A stretch of 64,000 bases of DNA, taken from NCBI GenBank assembly GCA_964369405.1, contig CAYJGB010000010.1:13838-77837 (forward strand), read 5' to 3'. The DNA is from CAYJFG01 sp964369405 (GTDB lineage: Bacteria > Bacillota > Clostridia > Oscillospirales > Acutalibacteraceae). Numbering within the stretch: position 1 is the stretch's first letter; every line of letters begins with the position of its first letter. Shown piece after piece: positions 17,399 to 25,723 of this stretch. Both the position numbers and the translations under genes were made by a program. Under the pieces are notes generated by a model. That model searched no databases, was not told where the DNA came from, and saw only the letters and a list, made by a program, of their open reading frames with translations.

Positions 17399-18523
17399 TT
17401 ATTGCGTTACTTCATCATCTATATATTCTTGAAAACTTGGATTCGATTTTAACAACTTATCCTCATATATAAAATATCCAATTTCAAATCTTTGTTTTGT
17501 CCAATCTGTAATTTTTAAAACATCTAATTTATCTTCAGTTATATAATAATTCCAACAACCATCTGATGGTACACTTTCTTCAACTAAATCATAATTTAAG
17601 TAAGTTAAAGAATTAGTGACTAAAAATGTTATTTCATCTTTTTTTAGATTGGTTGTCACCATAGGTCCTATTTCGCCCACAATTTCTACTATTTGTGTTA
17701 ATGATACATCTTTCATCTCGTCAACTAAAGTTGATAATAATTTTCTTTGTCTTTGCGTTCTATCAAAATCATCTCCTGAAAAACCTGCTTTGTCATCTCC
17801 TCTATTTCTTGAATACCATAATGCTTGTGTTCCATTTAAATGCACTATTCCAGGCTCTGCTACTAAATCCGTTTCTGTATCAGTTTGATTGTTTTTATAC
17901 ATTTGCCAATTTATATAATCTATTTCTTCTTGTGTAAGTTCAATATCAATTCCACCTAACACATCAATAATACTTTTAAAGCTATCAAAATCAACAATAG
18001 CATATCTGTCTATGTTTATTCCAAAATTACTTTCTATAGTTTGTATTGTTAATGTAGGTCCACCCCATGAGTAGGCTGAATTTAATCTATGTTTATAATA
18101 TCCTGGAATATCCACATATAAATCACGCATAAATGTAGTAAGTTTTAAACTTTTATTTATATTATCTATAGATAACATAATCATAGTGTCACTTCTGCCA
18201 TGTTCTTCGTTACCTTGTGCCTTATCTTCGCCAAAAAGCATAATATTTAGCACTTGTGGGTCATCTAATAATTTACCATTTGTTAAACTCATATTTGCAT
18301 CTTCTGCTGATGTAGTATATGGGTTTTCTATAGTATTACCCTCACTATCAGTTGTTTTTGTCGTATCTTCTAATGGCTGGTAATTAAGGCTATCAAGTGC
18401 GTTATAAGCTATTAATACACCACCACCACTTACACCAATAATTATACAAATTAAAATCGCTATAAAGTTTTTTATATTAAATGTTTTTAAAGGTTTTCTT
18501 TTTTTAGTTCTATTTTTTGACAA
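17399..18523 (-). CDS. LytR-CpsA-Psr (LCP) family wall-polymer ligase, copy 2
   Basis: 374 residues with the same plan as copy 1: basic start, one membrane helix (about 17-38), acidic linker, LCP domain with FGEDKAQGNEEHGRSDTM, TTFMRDLYVDIPG and LNGTQALWYSRNRGDD. The TTG start and GGAG site are identical to copy 1. After residue 133 or so the two proteins differ at many positions, most at the C-terminal end (for example VPSDGCWNYYITEDK against VPTDGAWQYGWTDDR), suggesting different acceptor or donor preference. It follows tarJ by 85 bases on the same strand, so it may serve the polymer made by the TarIJ-LicD block. Confidence 0.93.
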   Translation of the reverse strand: MSKNRTKKRKPLKTFNIKNFIAILICIIIGVSGGGVLIAYNALDSLNYQPLEDTTKTTDSEGNTIENPYTTSAEDANMSLTNGKLLDDPQVLNIMLFGEDKAQGNEEHGRSDTMIMLSIDNINKSLKLTTFMRDLYVDIPGYYKHRLNSAYSWGGPTLTIQTIESNFGINIDRYAIVDFDSFKSIIDVLGGIDIELTQEEIDYINWQMYKNNQTDTETDLVAEPGIVHLNGTQALWYSRNRGDDKAGFSGDDFDRTQRQRKLLSTLVDEMKDVSLTQIVEIVGEIGPMVTTNLKKDEITFLVTNSLTYLNYDLVEESVPSDGCWNYYITEDKLDVLKITDWTKQRFEIGYFIYEDKLLKSNPSFQEYIDDEVTQ

Positions 18524-18555
18524 AAAATCAACTCCTTTATTAAGTATCTCTATAT
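18123..18555. repeat. 433-bp perfect direct repeat, copy B (5' part of LCP copy 2)
   Basis: Identical to 16865-17297. Beyond 18555 the flanks differ after one base change (TATATAATAC against TATATTATAC), and below 18123 the coding sequences differ at many synonymous sites. This is the pattern of gene conversion or a very recent partial duplication. Confidence 0.95.
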
Positions 18556-18608
18556 AATACTACTATTTTACAAATTTTTCAACTGTTAAGATTTCAATAT
18601 TTTTAAAA

Positions 18609-19625
18609 TTAGATATTCCAATTAAATATCGTTTTAAACGGCGTTGTTAAATCCACTGCAAACGCATTGTGTATATCATCTATATTGTTAACTACATCAG
18701 TTTCAAATATTATACCACTTAAGCGTCTAATCGATTTAGGTTTTGACATAAACTCCATTGCCTCAATAAAATCTTCTCTACCGCTTCTGCTACAACCTAA
18801 TAGAGTGATACCTTTTTCTAGCACAAGACGTGTGTTTATTGCCACTTTATTTTCACTTACACCTAAAAGAGAAATTGTACCCTGTGGTTTTATATTGTTA
18901 ATTATTTCATCTATAGCATTACAGCTATACTCACCACCAACACACTCGAAAGCATGGTCAAAAGTTAAATTATTAGGTAAATTATCTGTAACATAAGTAT
19001 TACTTACAAAAGAGAATTGAGAAAGTTTATTTATAGTTTTACCAACTACTATAATTTTACTATTTGGATATCTTGTTTTTAATATACAAGCTACTAAATA
19101 AGCTACACTACCATCGCCCCAAATTGCAAAGCAGTCTTTAGTATTGTGAGATAATTGTTCCATTCTATTTATACTATGAGTTGCAACACTTACAAGTTCG
19201 CTTATAGATGCAATTTGCAACGGAACATTATTAGCTATAGGTACTACTCTTTGTGGTGGCATATTAACAAACTCACGCATAAAACCATCTTCTGTACTAG
19301 AAGAAAACTTTGAACATTCATCATAATTTTCATAAATATTCTCAAGTGTTCTAGTAGGGTTATTCGGAATTAATGCCACAGATTGACCAACTTTAAATGT
19401 GTTTGTGTTATCTTTTATAACTTCACCACAACACTCATGAATTAAAGCCATAGGTAATTTTTGATTTAAAGTTTTTAAATCTCTGTTACCTTGATAATAT
19501 CTTTGGTCAGCATGACACAAAGACATATACTTTGGTCGTATTATAACATCTTTTGAGATATCAACATCTTCATATTTTACTGAAAAAATATGTGGTGACA
19601 TTAGTTGATAAATGTAATTAATCAA
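18609..19625 (-). CDS. tarJ: Ribulose-5-phosphate reductase (CDP-ribitol pathway)
   Basis: 338 residues. A zinc-type medium-chain dehydrogenase that closely resembles Staphylococcus aureus TarJ, which reduces ribulose 5-phosphate to ribitol 5-phosphate with NADPH. Shared features: start M-I-N-x-x-YQL, the zinc region RPKYMSLCHADQRYYQGNRD (Cys37), KLPMALIHE, FAIWGDGSVAYL (nucleotide-binding loop), TFDHAFECVGG and LGVSENKVAINTRLVLEKG. The start is TTG 19625, 8 bases after GGAGG and matching the TarJ N-terminus; it overlaps the end of tarI by 8 bases. The product feeds TarI, encoded just upstream. Confidence 0.9.
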   Translation of the reverse strand: MINYIYQLMSPHIFSVKYEDVDISKDVIIRPKYMSLCHADQRYYQGNRDLKTLNQKLPMALIHECCGEVIKDNTNTFKVGQSVALIPNNPTRTLENIYENYDECSKFSSSTEDGFMREFVNMPPQRVVPIANNVPLQIASISELVSVATHSINRMEQLSHNTKDCFAIWGDGSVAYLVACILKTRYPNSKIIVVGKTINKLSQFSFVSNTYVTDNLPNNLTFDHAFECVGGEYSCNAIDEIINNIKPQGTISLLGVSENKVAINTRLVLEKGITLLGCSRSGREDFIEAMEFMSKPKSIRRLSGIIFETDVVNNIDDIHNAFAVDLTTPFKTIFNWNI

Positions 19626-20331
19626 TTGCAATACCTCCAGCTAAAACTTGTGCAATTTTATAATCAGTTACAGTTGTAATCTTTATATTAGATACTTCAC
19701 CATCAACTAGTTTTACTGTATGACCTTTTAATACACAAATTTTACACGCATCAGTTAGAATTTCTTTTTCCTCTACTGTTAAAGAATTATATAATTCTTT
19801 TATCATTTTTATGTTAAAACTCTGTGGTGTTTGCCCTTGATACATATATTTTCTATTTGGAATTTCTGTAATTGTGTTGTTGTCACTTGAACATACTATT
19901 GTATCGGTAGCACAAATTACAGTATCACAAGCACCGTACTTTAAAGAATAATCTATATTATCATTTAATATTCGCAATGTCACAAAAGGCCTTACAGCAT
20001 CGTGAGTGACAATTATATCGTCTTCGTTTATAGTAAATTTATTCTCAATTTCATCAATTATATTAAAAATAGTATCGTTTCTACTCTCTCCACCATTTAC
20101 AATAATTACTTTTTCATTGTCTAAATTATATTTTTCTAACAAGTCAGCCATATGCGATAAAAAACTATTATGAACACCAATAAAAACAGCATCAAACCTA
20201 TTACACATTAGTATTTTTTCTAATGTGTGTATAATTATTGGCTTATCTACTAATGGCAAAAACTGTTTTGGCATTGATGAAATATTTAATCTTGTGCCGC
20301 TTCCACCTGCAAGTATTGCTGAATATATCAT
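19618..20331 (-). CDS. tarI: Ribitol-5-phosphate cytidylyltransferase
   Basis: 237 residues from ATG 20331, 9 bases after GGAGG; an upstream in-frame start would lie inside licD. A member of the IspD/TarI nucleotidyltransferase family: SAILAGGSGTRLN (CTP loop), PKQFLPLVDKPIIIHTL, VTHDAVRPFV, MYQGQTPQSFN and LTDACKICVLKGHTVKLVDG. It makes CDP-ribitol from CTP and ribitol 5-phosphate. IspD (isoprenoid pathway) is the alternative, but the tarJ gene overlapping its 3' end makes TarI much more likely. Its start is within 2 bases of the licD stop, so licD-tarI-tarJ are translationally coupled. Confidence 0.9.
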   Translation of the reverse strand: MIYSAILAGGSGTRLNISSMPKQFLPLVDKPIIIHTLEKILMCNRFDAVFIGVHNSFLSHMADLLEKYNLDNEKVIIVNGGESRNDTIFNIIDEIENKFTINEDDIIVTHDAVRPFVTLRILNDNIDYSLKYGACDTVICATDTIVCSSDNNTITEIPNRKYMYQGQTPQSFNIKMIKELYNSLTVEEKEILTDACKICVLKGHTVKLVDGEVSNIKITTVTDYKIAQVLAGGIAID

Positions 20332-20332
20332 A

Positions 20333-21205
20333 TTACATATCCTCCCTTTGTAATGATTTAATATCAAAATCTATACAACTTTGTTCTAAATCTAAATACA
20401 CCATATCGTGATGTGGTTTTCTGTTTTCTTCTGGTGGTAGCTCCATATAATTACCAAAAGCTATTCTTAAATATTTGTCATACCCCACTGGTATTGGCAT
20501 TTGTAGGTTTTCAAAACTTACATTAATGCTTGACTCAAATATTTCTTTTGGATATTCACACTTCATATAATGAGGTCCTGCACATAACTCAGTTATGTAT
20601 TCGCAATCTTTAAGTTTATATTTAGACATATTTTTTTCTGCTAGTCGCCAAATTGAATTTCTTATTTTCTTTCCTCTAAATACACCTAGCAGTATTTTGC
20701 TACCTATCGCTAACACTCCTCCGTGGTTTTCTGGCACTACTTGTGCTAAAAATAAAGAATATATCATCGCCCATAATTTTTGCATTTTTCTTTTAAATCC
20801 CACAGGACAGCCATCAAGTGGAAAAACGTCCATAGCAAGCCCATGTGGTATATTCAAATGTGCTGTATTTGCTTTTACACAGGTAGCACTAGTATCTACA
20901 ATTGTAGTGAAAATATTACCACTAAAAAAATCATCATCTGTCTTTAGTTTTACAAATTTTTCAGGGTGATTCTCTTTATTCCAAAGTCTATTCATTTTTA
21001 TATAGTCTTTTCTAGGCATAAAAATATCTATATCATCATCCCAAGGGATAAACCCTTCATTTCTAAGCGAGCCTATACAACAACCACCACAAAAATAAAA
21101 CAACAAATTATGTTTGTCGCAAAACTCTTTAAAATATATTAGAGTATCTAACTCTTTTAATTGCAAAGCACGCAACTGCTCTTGATTTAATGTTATTGGT
21201 TGCAT
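20333..21205 (-). CDS. LicD-family phosphotransferase (candidate ribitol-phosphate transferase)
   Basis: 290 residues. A clear LicD domain: CGGCCIGSLRNEGFIPWDDD followed by DIFMPRKDYIKM, with the Asp cluster that binds the metal and nucleotide, then LDGCPVGFKRK. LicD proteins transfer a phospho-alcohol from a CDP-linked donor onto a sugar: phosphocholine in pneumococcus, and ribitol-phosphate in the human relatives FKTN and FKRP. No choline genes are in the window, while TarI and TarJ directly follow, so CDP-ribitol is the likely donor (inference). Start ATG with GGAAG ahead; 17 bases after the GT2 gene. Confidence 0.88.
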   Translation of the reverse strand: MQPITLNQEQLRALQLKELDTLIYFKEFCDKHNLLFYFCGGCCIGSLRNEGFIPWDDDIDIFMPRKDYIKMNRLWNKENHPEKFVKLKTDDDFFSGNIFTTIVDTSATCVKANTAHLNIPHGLAMDVFPLDGCPVGFKRKMQKLWAMIYSLFLAQVVPENHGGVLAIGSKILLGVFRGKKIRNSIWRLAEKNMSKYKLKDCEYITELCAGPHYMKCEYPKEIFESSINVSFENLQMPIPVGYDKYLRIAFGNYMELPPEENRKPHHDMVYLDLEQSCIDFDIKSLQREDM

Positions 21206-21222
21206 TTTATAAATACTTCCTT

Positions 21223-22263
21223 TTAAACTTTATTTTTAATATCTTCAATCCTTGAAAGAACTTGAGGGTCAATTGATTTTTTCCATAATGGCATTTTTAT
21301 CAGCCCGACAAGAGTACCTATACCATAAGCCATATGCATTACGGAAAAGATAATAGGTAGTAACAAAAACTGAGGATAAAATTTCTTATTAATAAAAGCT
21401 GATACAGTTATAGCTAATACAAAGAGAGAATAAAAAACACTTAAAATTGATAGTAGTATTGAAAAATTCAAAAACACTAATAAGGTGCAAAATAAGTAGC
21501 CTATTACTAATAGTAAAGGTGCTAAATATAAATATGATAGACACTTTGGACATACTCCTAGAGTAAGCCCTATCCATAACCCATTACTGTATTTTTGTTT
21601 AAGCATCTTTAAAAAAGATGAGCGTATATTTTGATACGATATTATGTTTTCACTTAAGCAAATTTTGTAACCGTTTTGCCTTACTCTGTAATGAAACTCA
21701 TTATCTTCTGTTCTGCCTAAAGACTCGTTAAATCCGCCTGTTTTTTTAAATACTTCTCTCTTATAACAAGCATGAAAAACTGAGTCTACATATTGCTTTT
21801 TATTACTTTCTTTTCTATATACTGCAAAGTTACCAAACATAAACTCCTCAACAGTAAGTAAAGTATTTTGCCATGGAGTATCTTTTTCTATCCTGTTAGG
21901 ACGTCCACCACCGCATACATCTTCTCCATCTTTTATTGTATTCACGTTTTCACTAACAAAATCATACGGAATAGAAGAATGTGCATCTACTCTAATAATA
22001 ACGTCCCCTATACTATTTTCTATAGCAACATTCCAACAAGCAGCTTGCATATGCTTTTCACAAGTACAAATTTTAATATCCATAAACGATGAATTATTTA
22101 ATTTAAATTCATTCATAATTTTATATGTTCTATCGGTAGACAGATTGTCCACAAAAACTAGCTGTATTTTATTATGGTCATAGTCTTGTATTTTAATATC
22201 TTCTAATAATTTACCTATAGTTTTTTCTTCATTATAGGCAATTACACAAAGAGAAACAATCAT
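21223..22263 (-). CDS. Membrane-associated family 2 glycosyltransferase
   Basis: 346 residues. The GT-A fold is plain in the first 230: VSLCVIAYNEEKTIGKLLED, LVFVDNLSTDRT, the acceptor/metal motif VIIRVDAHSSIP, and GGFNESLGRTEDNEFHYRVR. Three to four hydrophobic segments follow (about 232-330). The arrangement resembles ExoA-like transferases that extend lipid-linked glycans at the membrane. It starts 1 base from the DUF975 stop and lies just ahead of licD, so it probably builds part of the glycan that LicD decorates. Donor and acceptor sugars cannot be told. Confidence 0.88.
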   Translation of the reverse strand: MIVSLCVIAYNEEKTIGKLLEDIKIQDYDHNKIQLVFVDNLSTDRTYKIMNEFKLNNSSFMDIKICTCEKHMQAACWNVAIENSIGDVIIRVDAHSSIPYDFVSENVNTIKDGEDVCGGGRPNRIEKDTPWQNTLLTVEEFMFGNFAVYRKESNKKQYVDSVFHACYKREVFKKTGGFNESLGRTEDNEFHYRVRQNGYKICLSENIISYQNIRSSFLKMLKQKYSNGLWIGLTLGVCPKCLSYLYLAPLLLVIGYLFCTLLVFLNFSILLSILSVFYSLFVLAITVSAFINKKFYPQFLLLPIIFSVMHMAYGIGTLVGLIKMPLWKKSIDPQVLSRIEDIKNKV

Positions 22264-22264
22264 C

Positions 22265-23050
22265 TTAAAACTCCTTTAAGTTATTAGAAATTATATATTT
22301 AGCACTTACAGAAAAGCTTGTAAATATGTAAGGTACAGTGTATAAAGTAGGAATAACTAAAAATGATAGTAATATCCAAGGCAACAAAGACAATAGAAGT
22401 GAGTAATATTTTTTTCTGTTTTGTTTCATGATTTTTATTGATAAATCAATACAACGAGTAGCACTAAGTGTTTTGTTGCTAACATGGATATAAGGCGCTA
22501 AAAAATATGAACAAGATATAATGATAAATACTACAACTAAAGCTATAGCAATAATTACTAATAAAGCAAATAACAAGTTAGTGAATAAAGCATTTTCAGC
22601 AGAAATGGCTAAATTATAAAATGCGTTTAAAGATAACAATCCAAAAACAACACAAATCACATAACGCATAATGTAACTAATCCAAAATTTAAGTGAATTT
22701 ATGTAATCTTTCTTATTAAAATAAGAAATCACATTTGGGAAAAATATAGGTTTATTTAATGTTAAATTTACATAATTTAGCGTTATACCAGAAAACACTG
22801 GCATAAGCAATAACACTACAACAACTGCAACCAACGAAAATATTAAACCAACTACTACTGTAAAAATATTGTCGAATGGATCTTTTAAAGACTCTAACAA
22901 TGATACGTTTGATATAATGTAAGCAAAACTGGAAATCGTGCTGTAAATTAAATATAAAAACCATACTAACAAATAACTTGCAATAGCAATACCCCAATTA
23001 CCTGATAATATTTGTTTTGCTTCGTTTTTAATAATAGTATTAGTATTCAA
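22265..23050 (-). CDS. DUF975 family integral membrane protein
   Basis: 261 residues with about six hydrophobic segments. The N-terminus (NEAKQILSGNWGIAIASYLLV) matches the start of the DUF975 family, where a short amphipathic helix with AK-x-x-L-x-G-N-W precedes the membrane part. The start is TTG at 23050 behind a GGGGAGAGG-type purine stretch. It lies 21 bases after the M20 peptidase gene and 1 base before the GT2. The function of the family is unknown; its place in this block suggests an envelope role. Confidence 0.85.
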   Translation of the reverse strand: MNTNTIIKNEAKQILSGNWGIAIASYLLVWFLYLIYSTISSFAYIISNVSLLESLKDPFDNIFTVVVGLIFSLVAVVVVLLLMPVFSGITLNYVNLTLNKPIFFPNVISYFNKKDYINSLKFWISYIMRYVICVVFGLLSLNAFYNLAISAENALFTNLLFALLVIIAIALVVVFIIISCSYFLAPYIHVSNKTLSATRCIDLSIKIMKQNRKKYYSLLLSLLPWILLSFLVIPTLYTVPYIFTSFSVSAKYIISNNLKEF

Positions 23051-23071
23051 AATCTCGCCTCTCCCCTATCT

Positions 23072-24430
23072 TTATATATTCATCATCTTATACATTGCCT
23101 CTAAGCATATTTGAGCATGTTTAAAGAAATTTTCTTTGTCAATAGACTCGTTAGCATCGTGAATATTTGTTACATCACCTTTAAATGTTGGTCCAAACGC
23201 TACTCCTCTATTGTGTAAAGTTCTTGCATATGTTCCTCCACCAGTTGAATATATTGTAGCATCTTCTCCCATTACATCTTTGTATGCTGAATTTAATAAC
23301 GGTATTAACGGATTACTTTCATCAATATTTAGCGGTTTTTTGTGACTAAGAGTTTTTACTGTAATACCCTCAAGTTGTGCAAGTGTTCTAATTCTTTCTA
23401 AAATATTCGACCCGTTCATAGTCGCAGGGTATCTTACATCTAAAGTTGCTCTTGCATAAGTTTCATCTATATTAACTGTGCCTACATTTAATGTTAACGC
23501 TCCAGATGCACTATCTCTCATTTTAATTCCCATTGAATTACCATTTGTTTCTGTAGATATTTTACAATCTATAAATGATATTATATCTCCTAAAACACTA
23601 TGTGCAAAATTAGATGTCAGCAAATCTATTAGATGTGTTGCCGCATTAAATCCCTCGTTAGGTTTACTTGCATGAGATGCTTTACCCTTAGATATAATCA
23701 TCATTCCGTCAATTGTATATTTAAAAGTAAAGTTACCCTCTTTTGCATCTGCTAATCTATTGAGTTGATGGTCATCATATTCTGAACAGTCAAGTAATGC
23801 ATATGCATAGTCTGGCACTGCGTTTGTTACTGTGCCTGATTTAAACTCTGTAAGAGTTGTTGCGTTATTTGTTGGTGATATAAGCTCTAATTGTAAAATT
23901 CCTTTTTCACATCTGCATATACCATAATCAGAGTCTGGTGTAAAAGCCATATACGGTAGAGGCTCATTTGCAAAATAAGCCATAATATCTTCCATACTAA
24001 CCTCTTCGCTTGTTCCAAAAATTGTTCTTACAGCATTTTTACCAATAACATTATTATCTTTTAACGCTTTTAAACAATAAAGAGATATTATTGCACACCC
24101 TTTATTATCAACTACACCACGTCCGTAAAGTCTACCGTCTTTCTCAACTAGTTTAAATGGGTCTGTATTCCAGCCATTACCAGCAGGCACTACATCTAAA
24201 TGAGTTAATACACCACAATATTTATCTCCACCACCGTACTGTGCATGTCCTGATAAATCTAATATATTTCTAGTTTCTAATCCCATTTCATTAGCTCTAT
24301 TTAATATAAACTCTAATGCTTTTTGTGGAAGCTCAGTACCTTGTGCAGAAACTGATTCAATTTCAATAAGTGTAGCTAAATCTTTTAATATATCTTCTTT
24401 ATACTCTAATATTTTTTCACCAAACGACAT
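23072..24430 (-). CDS. M20-family dipeptidase (PepV/Sapep-like)
   Basis: 452 residues. A di-zinc exopeptidase: HLDVVPAG (His77, Asp79), LYGRGVVDNKG (bridging Asp), TSEEVSMED (general base and zinc Glu), then the lid domain with KGKASHASKPNEGFNAA and the C-terminal zinc His in STGGGTYARTLHNRGVAFG. The overall plan and the GRGVVDNKG/ASHASKP motifs fit PepV-type carnosine dipeptidases that cut short, unblocked dipeptides in the cytosol. Ribosome binding site GAGG before ATG. It is the first gene of a run of closely spaced minus-strand genes ending at tarJ, although a metabolic link is not obvious. Confidence 0.9.
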   Translation of the reverse strand: MSFGEKILEYKEDILKDLATLIEIESVSAQGTELPQKALEFILNRANEMGLETRNILDLSGHAQYGGGDKYCGVLTHLDVVPAGNGWNTDPFKLVEKDGRLYGRGVVDNKGCAIISLYCLKALKDNNVIGKNAVRTIFGTSEEVSMEDIMAYFANEPLPYMAFTPDSDYGICRCEKGILQLELISPTNNATTLTEFKSGTVTNAVPDYAYALLDCSEYDDHQLNRLADAKEGNFTFKYTIDGMMIISKGKASHASKPNEGFNAATHLIDLLTSNFAHSVLGDIISFIDCKISTETNGNSMGIKMRDSASGALTLNVGTVNIDETYARATLDVRYPATMNGSNILERIRTLAQLEGITVKTLSHKKPLNIDESNPLIPLLNSAYKDVMGEDATIYSTGGGTYARTLHNRGVAFGPTFKGDVTNIHDANESIDKENFFKHAQICLEAMYKMMNI

Positions 24431-24687
24431 ATTAATAACCTCATTTCAAAATATATTTATCAATTATAATAATATAAATACTATTATTATATAAATTTTT
24501 AGAATAAATATGCTAAGTACAATCTAAAATAAGAATTGATTTAACATTTTTTTCTATATCCATAGTATTATAACATAAAAATAAATTTTTTGCATTAAAA
24601 AAGATAAATTTCTTAAAAAATATGGACGATAGTCGAAATATATATTATACTAAACATAACAATACAAAAAGAGGACTGATAATACTT

Positions 24688-25266
24688 ATGAGCGATTTTT
24701 ATGCAATGATATCAAGAATGAAATATATAAACAGATGGGGCCTTATGAATAATACAAGACAAGAAAATCTAAGCGAGCATAGTTTAGAAGTAGCGATTAT
24801 AGCACACAGTTTAGCACTAATAGGAAAAGTACGTTTAGGAAAAGAAATTGATGTAGATAAGGTAGCAGTAGTCGCAATGTATCACGACAGTAGCGAAATA
24901 ATTACAGGAGATATGCCGACACCAATAAAATACGAAAATAAAAAAATACAAAAAGCATATAAAGATGTAGAGAAGATGGCTGAAAACAAATTGATTGATA
25001 TGTTGCCAACTGATTTAAAGGAAGAGTATAAAAACATAATAAGAATAGAAGAAGACAGCATAATATATAAGTATGTAAAATCAGCTGATAAAATATCTGC
25101 ACTTATTAAATGTATAGAAGAGATAAGAATGGGGAATATGGAATTTTCTAAAGCAAAGCAAGTAATAGAAGAAAGCATAAATAATATTGAATTAGAGGAA
25201 GTAAAAATATTTATAGAAGAAATGCTACCAGCATTTAGTAAAACTCTTGATGAAATAGACATATAA
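24688..25266 (+). CDS. HD-domain 5'-deoxynucleotidase, YfbR-like
   Basis: 192 residues from ATG 24688, which aligns with the start of E. coli YfbR; the sequence upstream is in frame but not family-like. The HD phosphohydrolase motif is complete: ENLSEHSLEVA (His31), AMYHDSSEIITGDMPTP (His66-Asp67 and Asp75) and VKSADKISALIKC (Asp near 133). YfbR removes phosphate from dNMPs, part of dNTP pool control. ISRMKYINRWGLM at the start is also family-typical. The ribosome binding site is weak and distant (AGAGGA, 12 bases). Monocistronic, with a strong terminator. Confidence 0.88.
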   Translation: MSDFYAMISRMKYINRWGLMNNTRQENLSEHSLEVAIIAHSLALIGKVRLGKEIDVDKVAVVAMYHDSSEIITGDMPTPIKYENKKIQKAYKDVEKMAENKLIDMLPTDLKEEYKNIIRIEEDSIIYKYVKSADKISALIKCIEEIRMGNMEFSKAKQVIEESINNIELEEVKIFIEEMLPAFSKTLDEIDI

Positions 25267-25274
25267 ATAAAAAC

Positions 25275-25306
25275 AAAAAAAGCACACAGGCTGTGTGCTT
25301 TTTTTG
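25275..25306 (+). terminator. Terminator of the YfbR-like gene
   Basis: AGCACACA / TGTGTGCT with a 3-base loop, flanked by A and T runs, 9 bases after the stop; a strong bidirectional hairpin. Confidence 0.92.
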
Positions 25307-25666
25307 TTTTTGCATATTTGTTAAATAAGCAGATTGATTTGTTGATGGTAATAATAATATATTGGTAAATTTTGTAAAAGTAAATAGTTTTGCAGAAAAT
25401 AGCACAAATTTGCAGAAAATAACAATTTTGAAATATCGTTAAATATTTAACATACAGAAATATATGAATTTTTAATCATTCAACAATAAAACTTTATCAC
25501 CTAAAAAAAGTACTATAGAATATGATTTATTTTGTGGTTATATGCAAATTGTATAAAAAATAAAGTGGTAATTAGTGCATTATTTTTTTAAACTTGTAAA
25601 CACAAATTTTTATCACTTAAAAAACAAAATTTTTTCTTATTTTGTAACAATTTTTTAAAATTTTTC

Positions 25667-25696
25667 TTGTTTTTTTTATTTATTTTATGATATAAT
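25667..25696 (+). promoter_or_regulatory. Promoter of the yesN-yesM operon
   Basis: TTGTTT (25667-25672) and a perfect TATAAT (25691-25696) are 18 bases apart. The -10 element lies 28 bases before the start codon at 25724. Confidence 0.6.
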
Positions 25697-25723
25697 TAGT
25701 TTAAAGGTTAGGGAGTGATAAAT

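Larger units (their letters stand above)
25267..25723. other. Intergenic region with two pairs of short direct repeats
   Basis: About 450 AT-rich bases between the YfbR-like gene and yesN. Beyond the terminator there are two copies of TTTGCAGAAAATA (25389 and 25409, 20-bp period) and two copies of TTTATCAC(C/T)TAAAAAA (25493 and 25609). No gene is seen. They could be regulatory sites of the two-component operon. Confidence 0.5.

Noticed and set aside
24882..25262. A 126-codon minus-strand open frame inside the YfbR-like gene
   Set aside because: It lies wholly opposite a convincing HD-domain gene. Its Ser/Ile/Leu-rich composition is the antisense of a Lys/Glu-rich protein.
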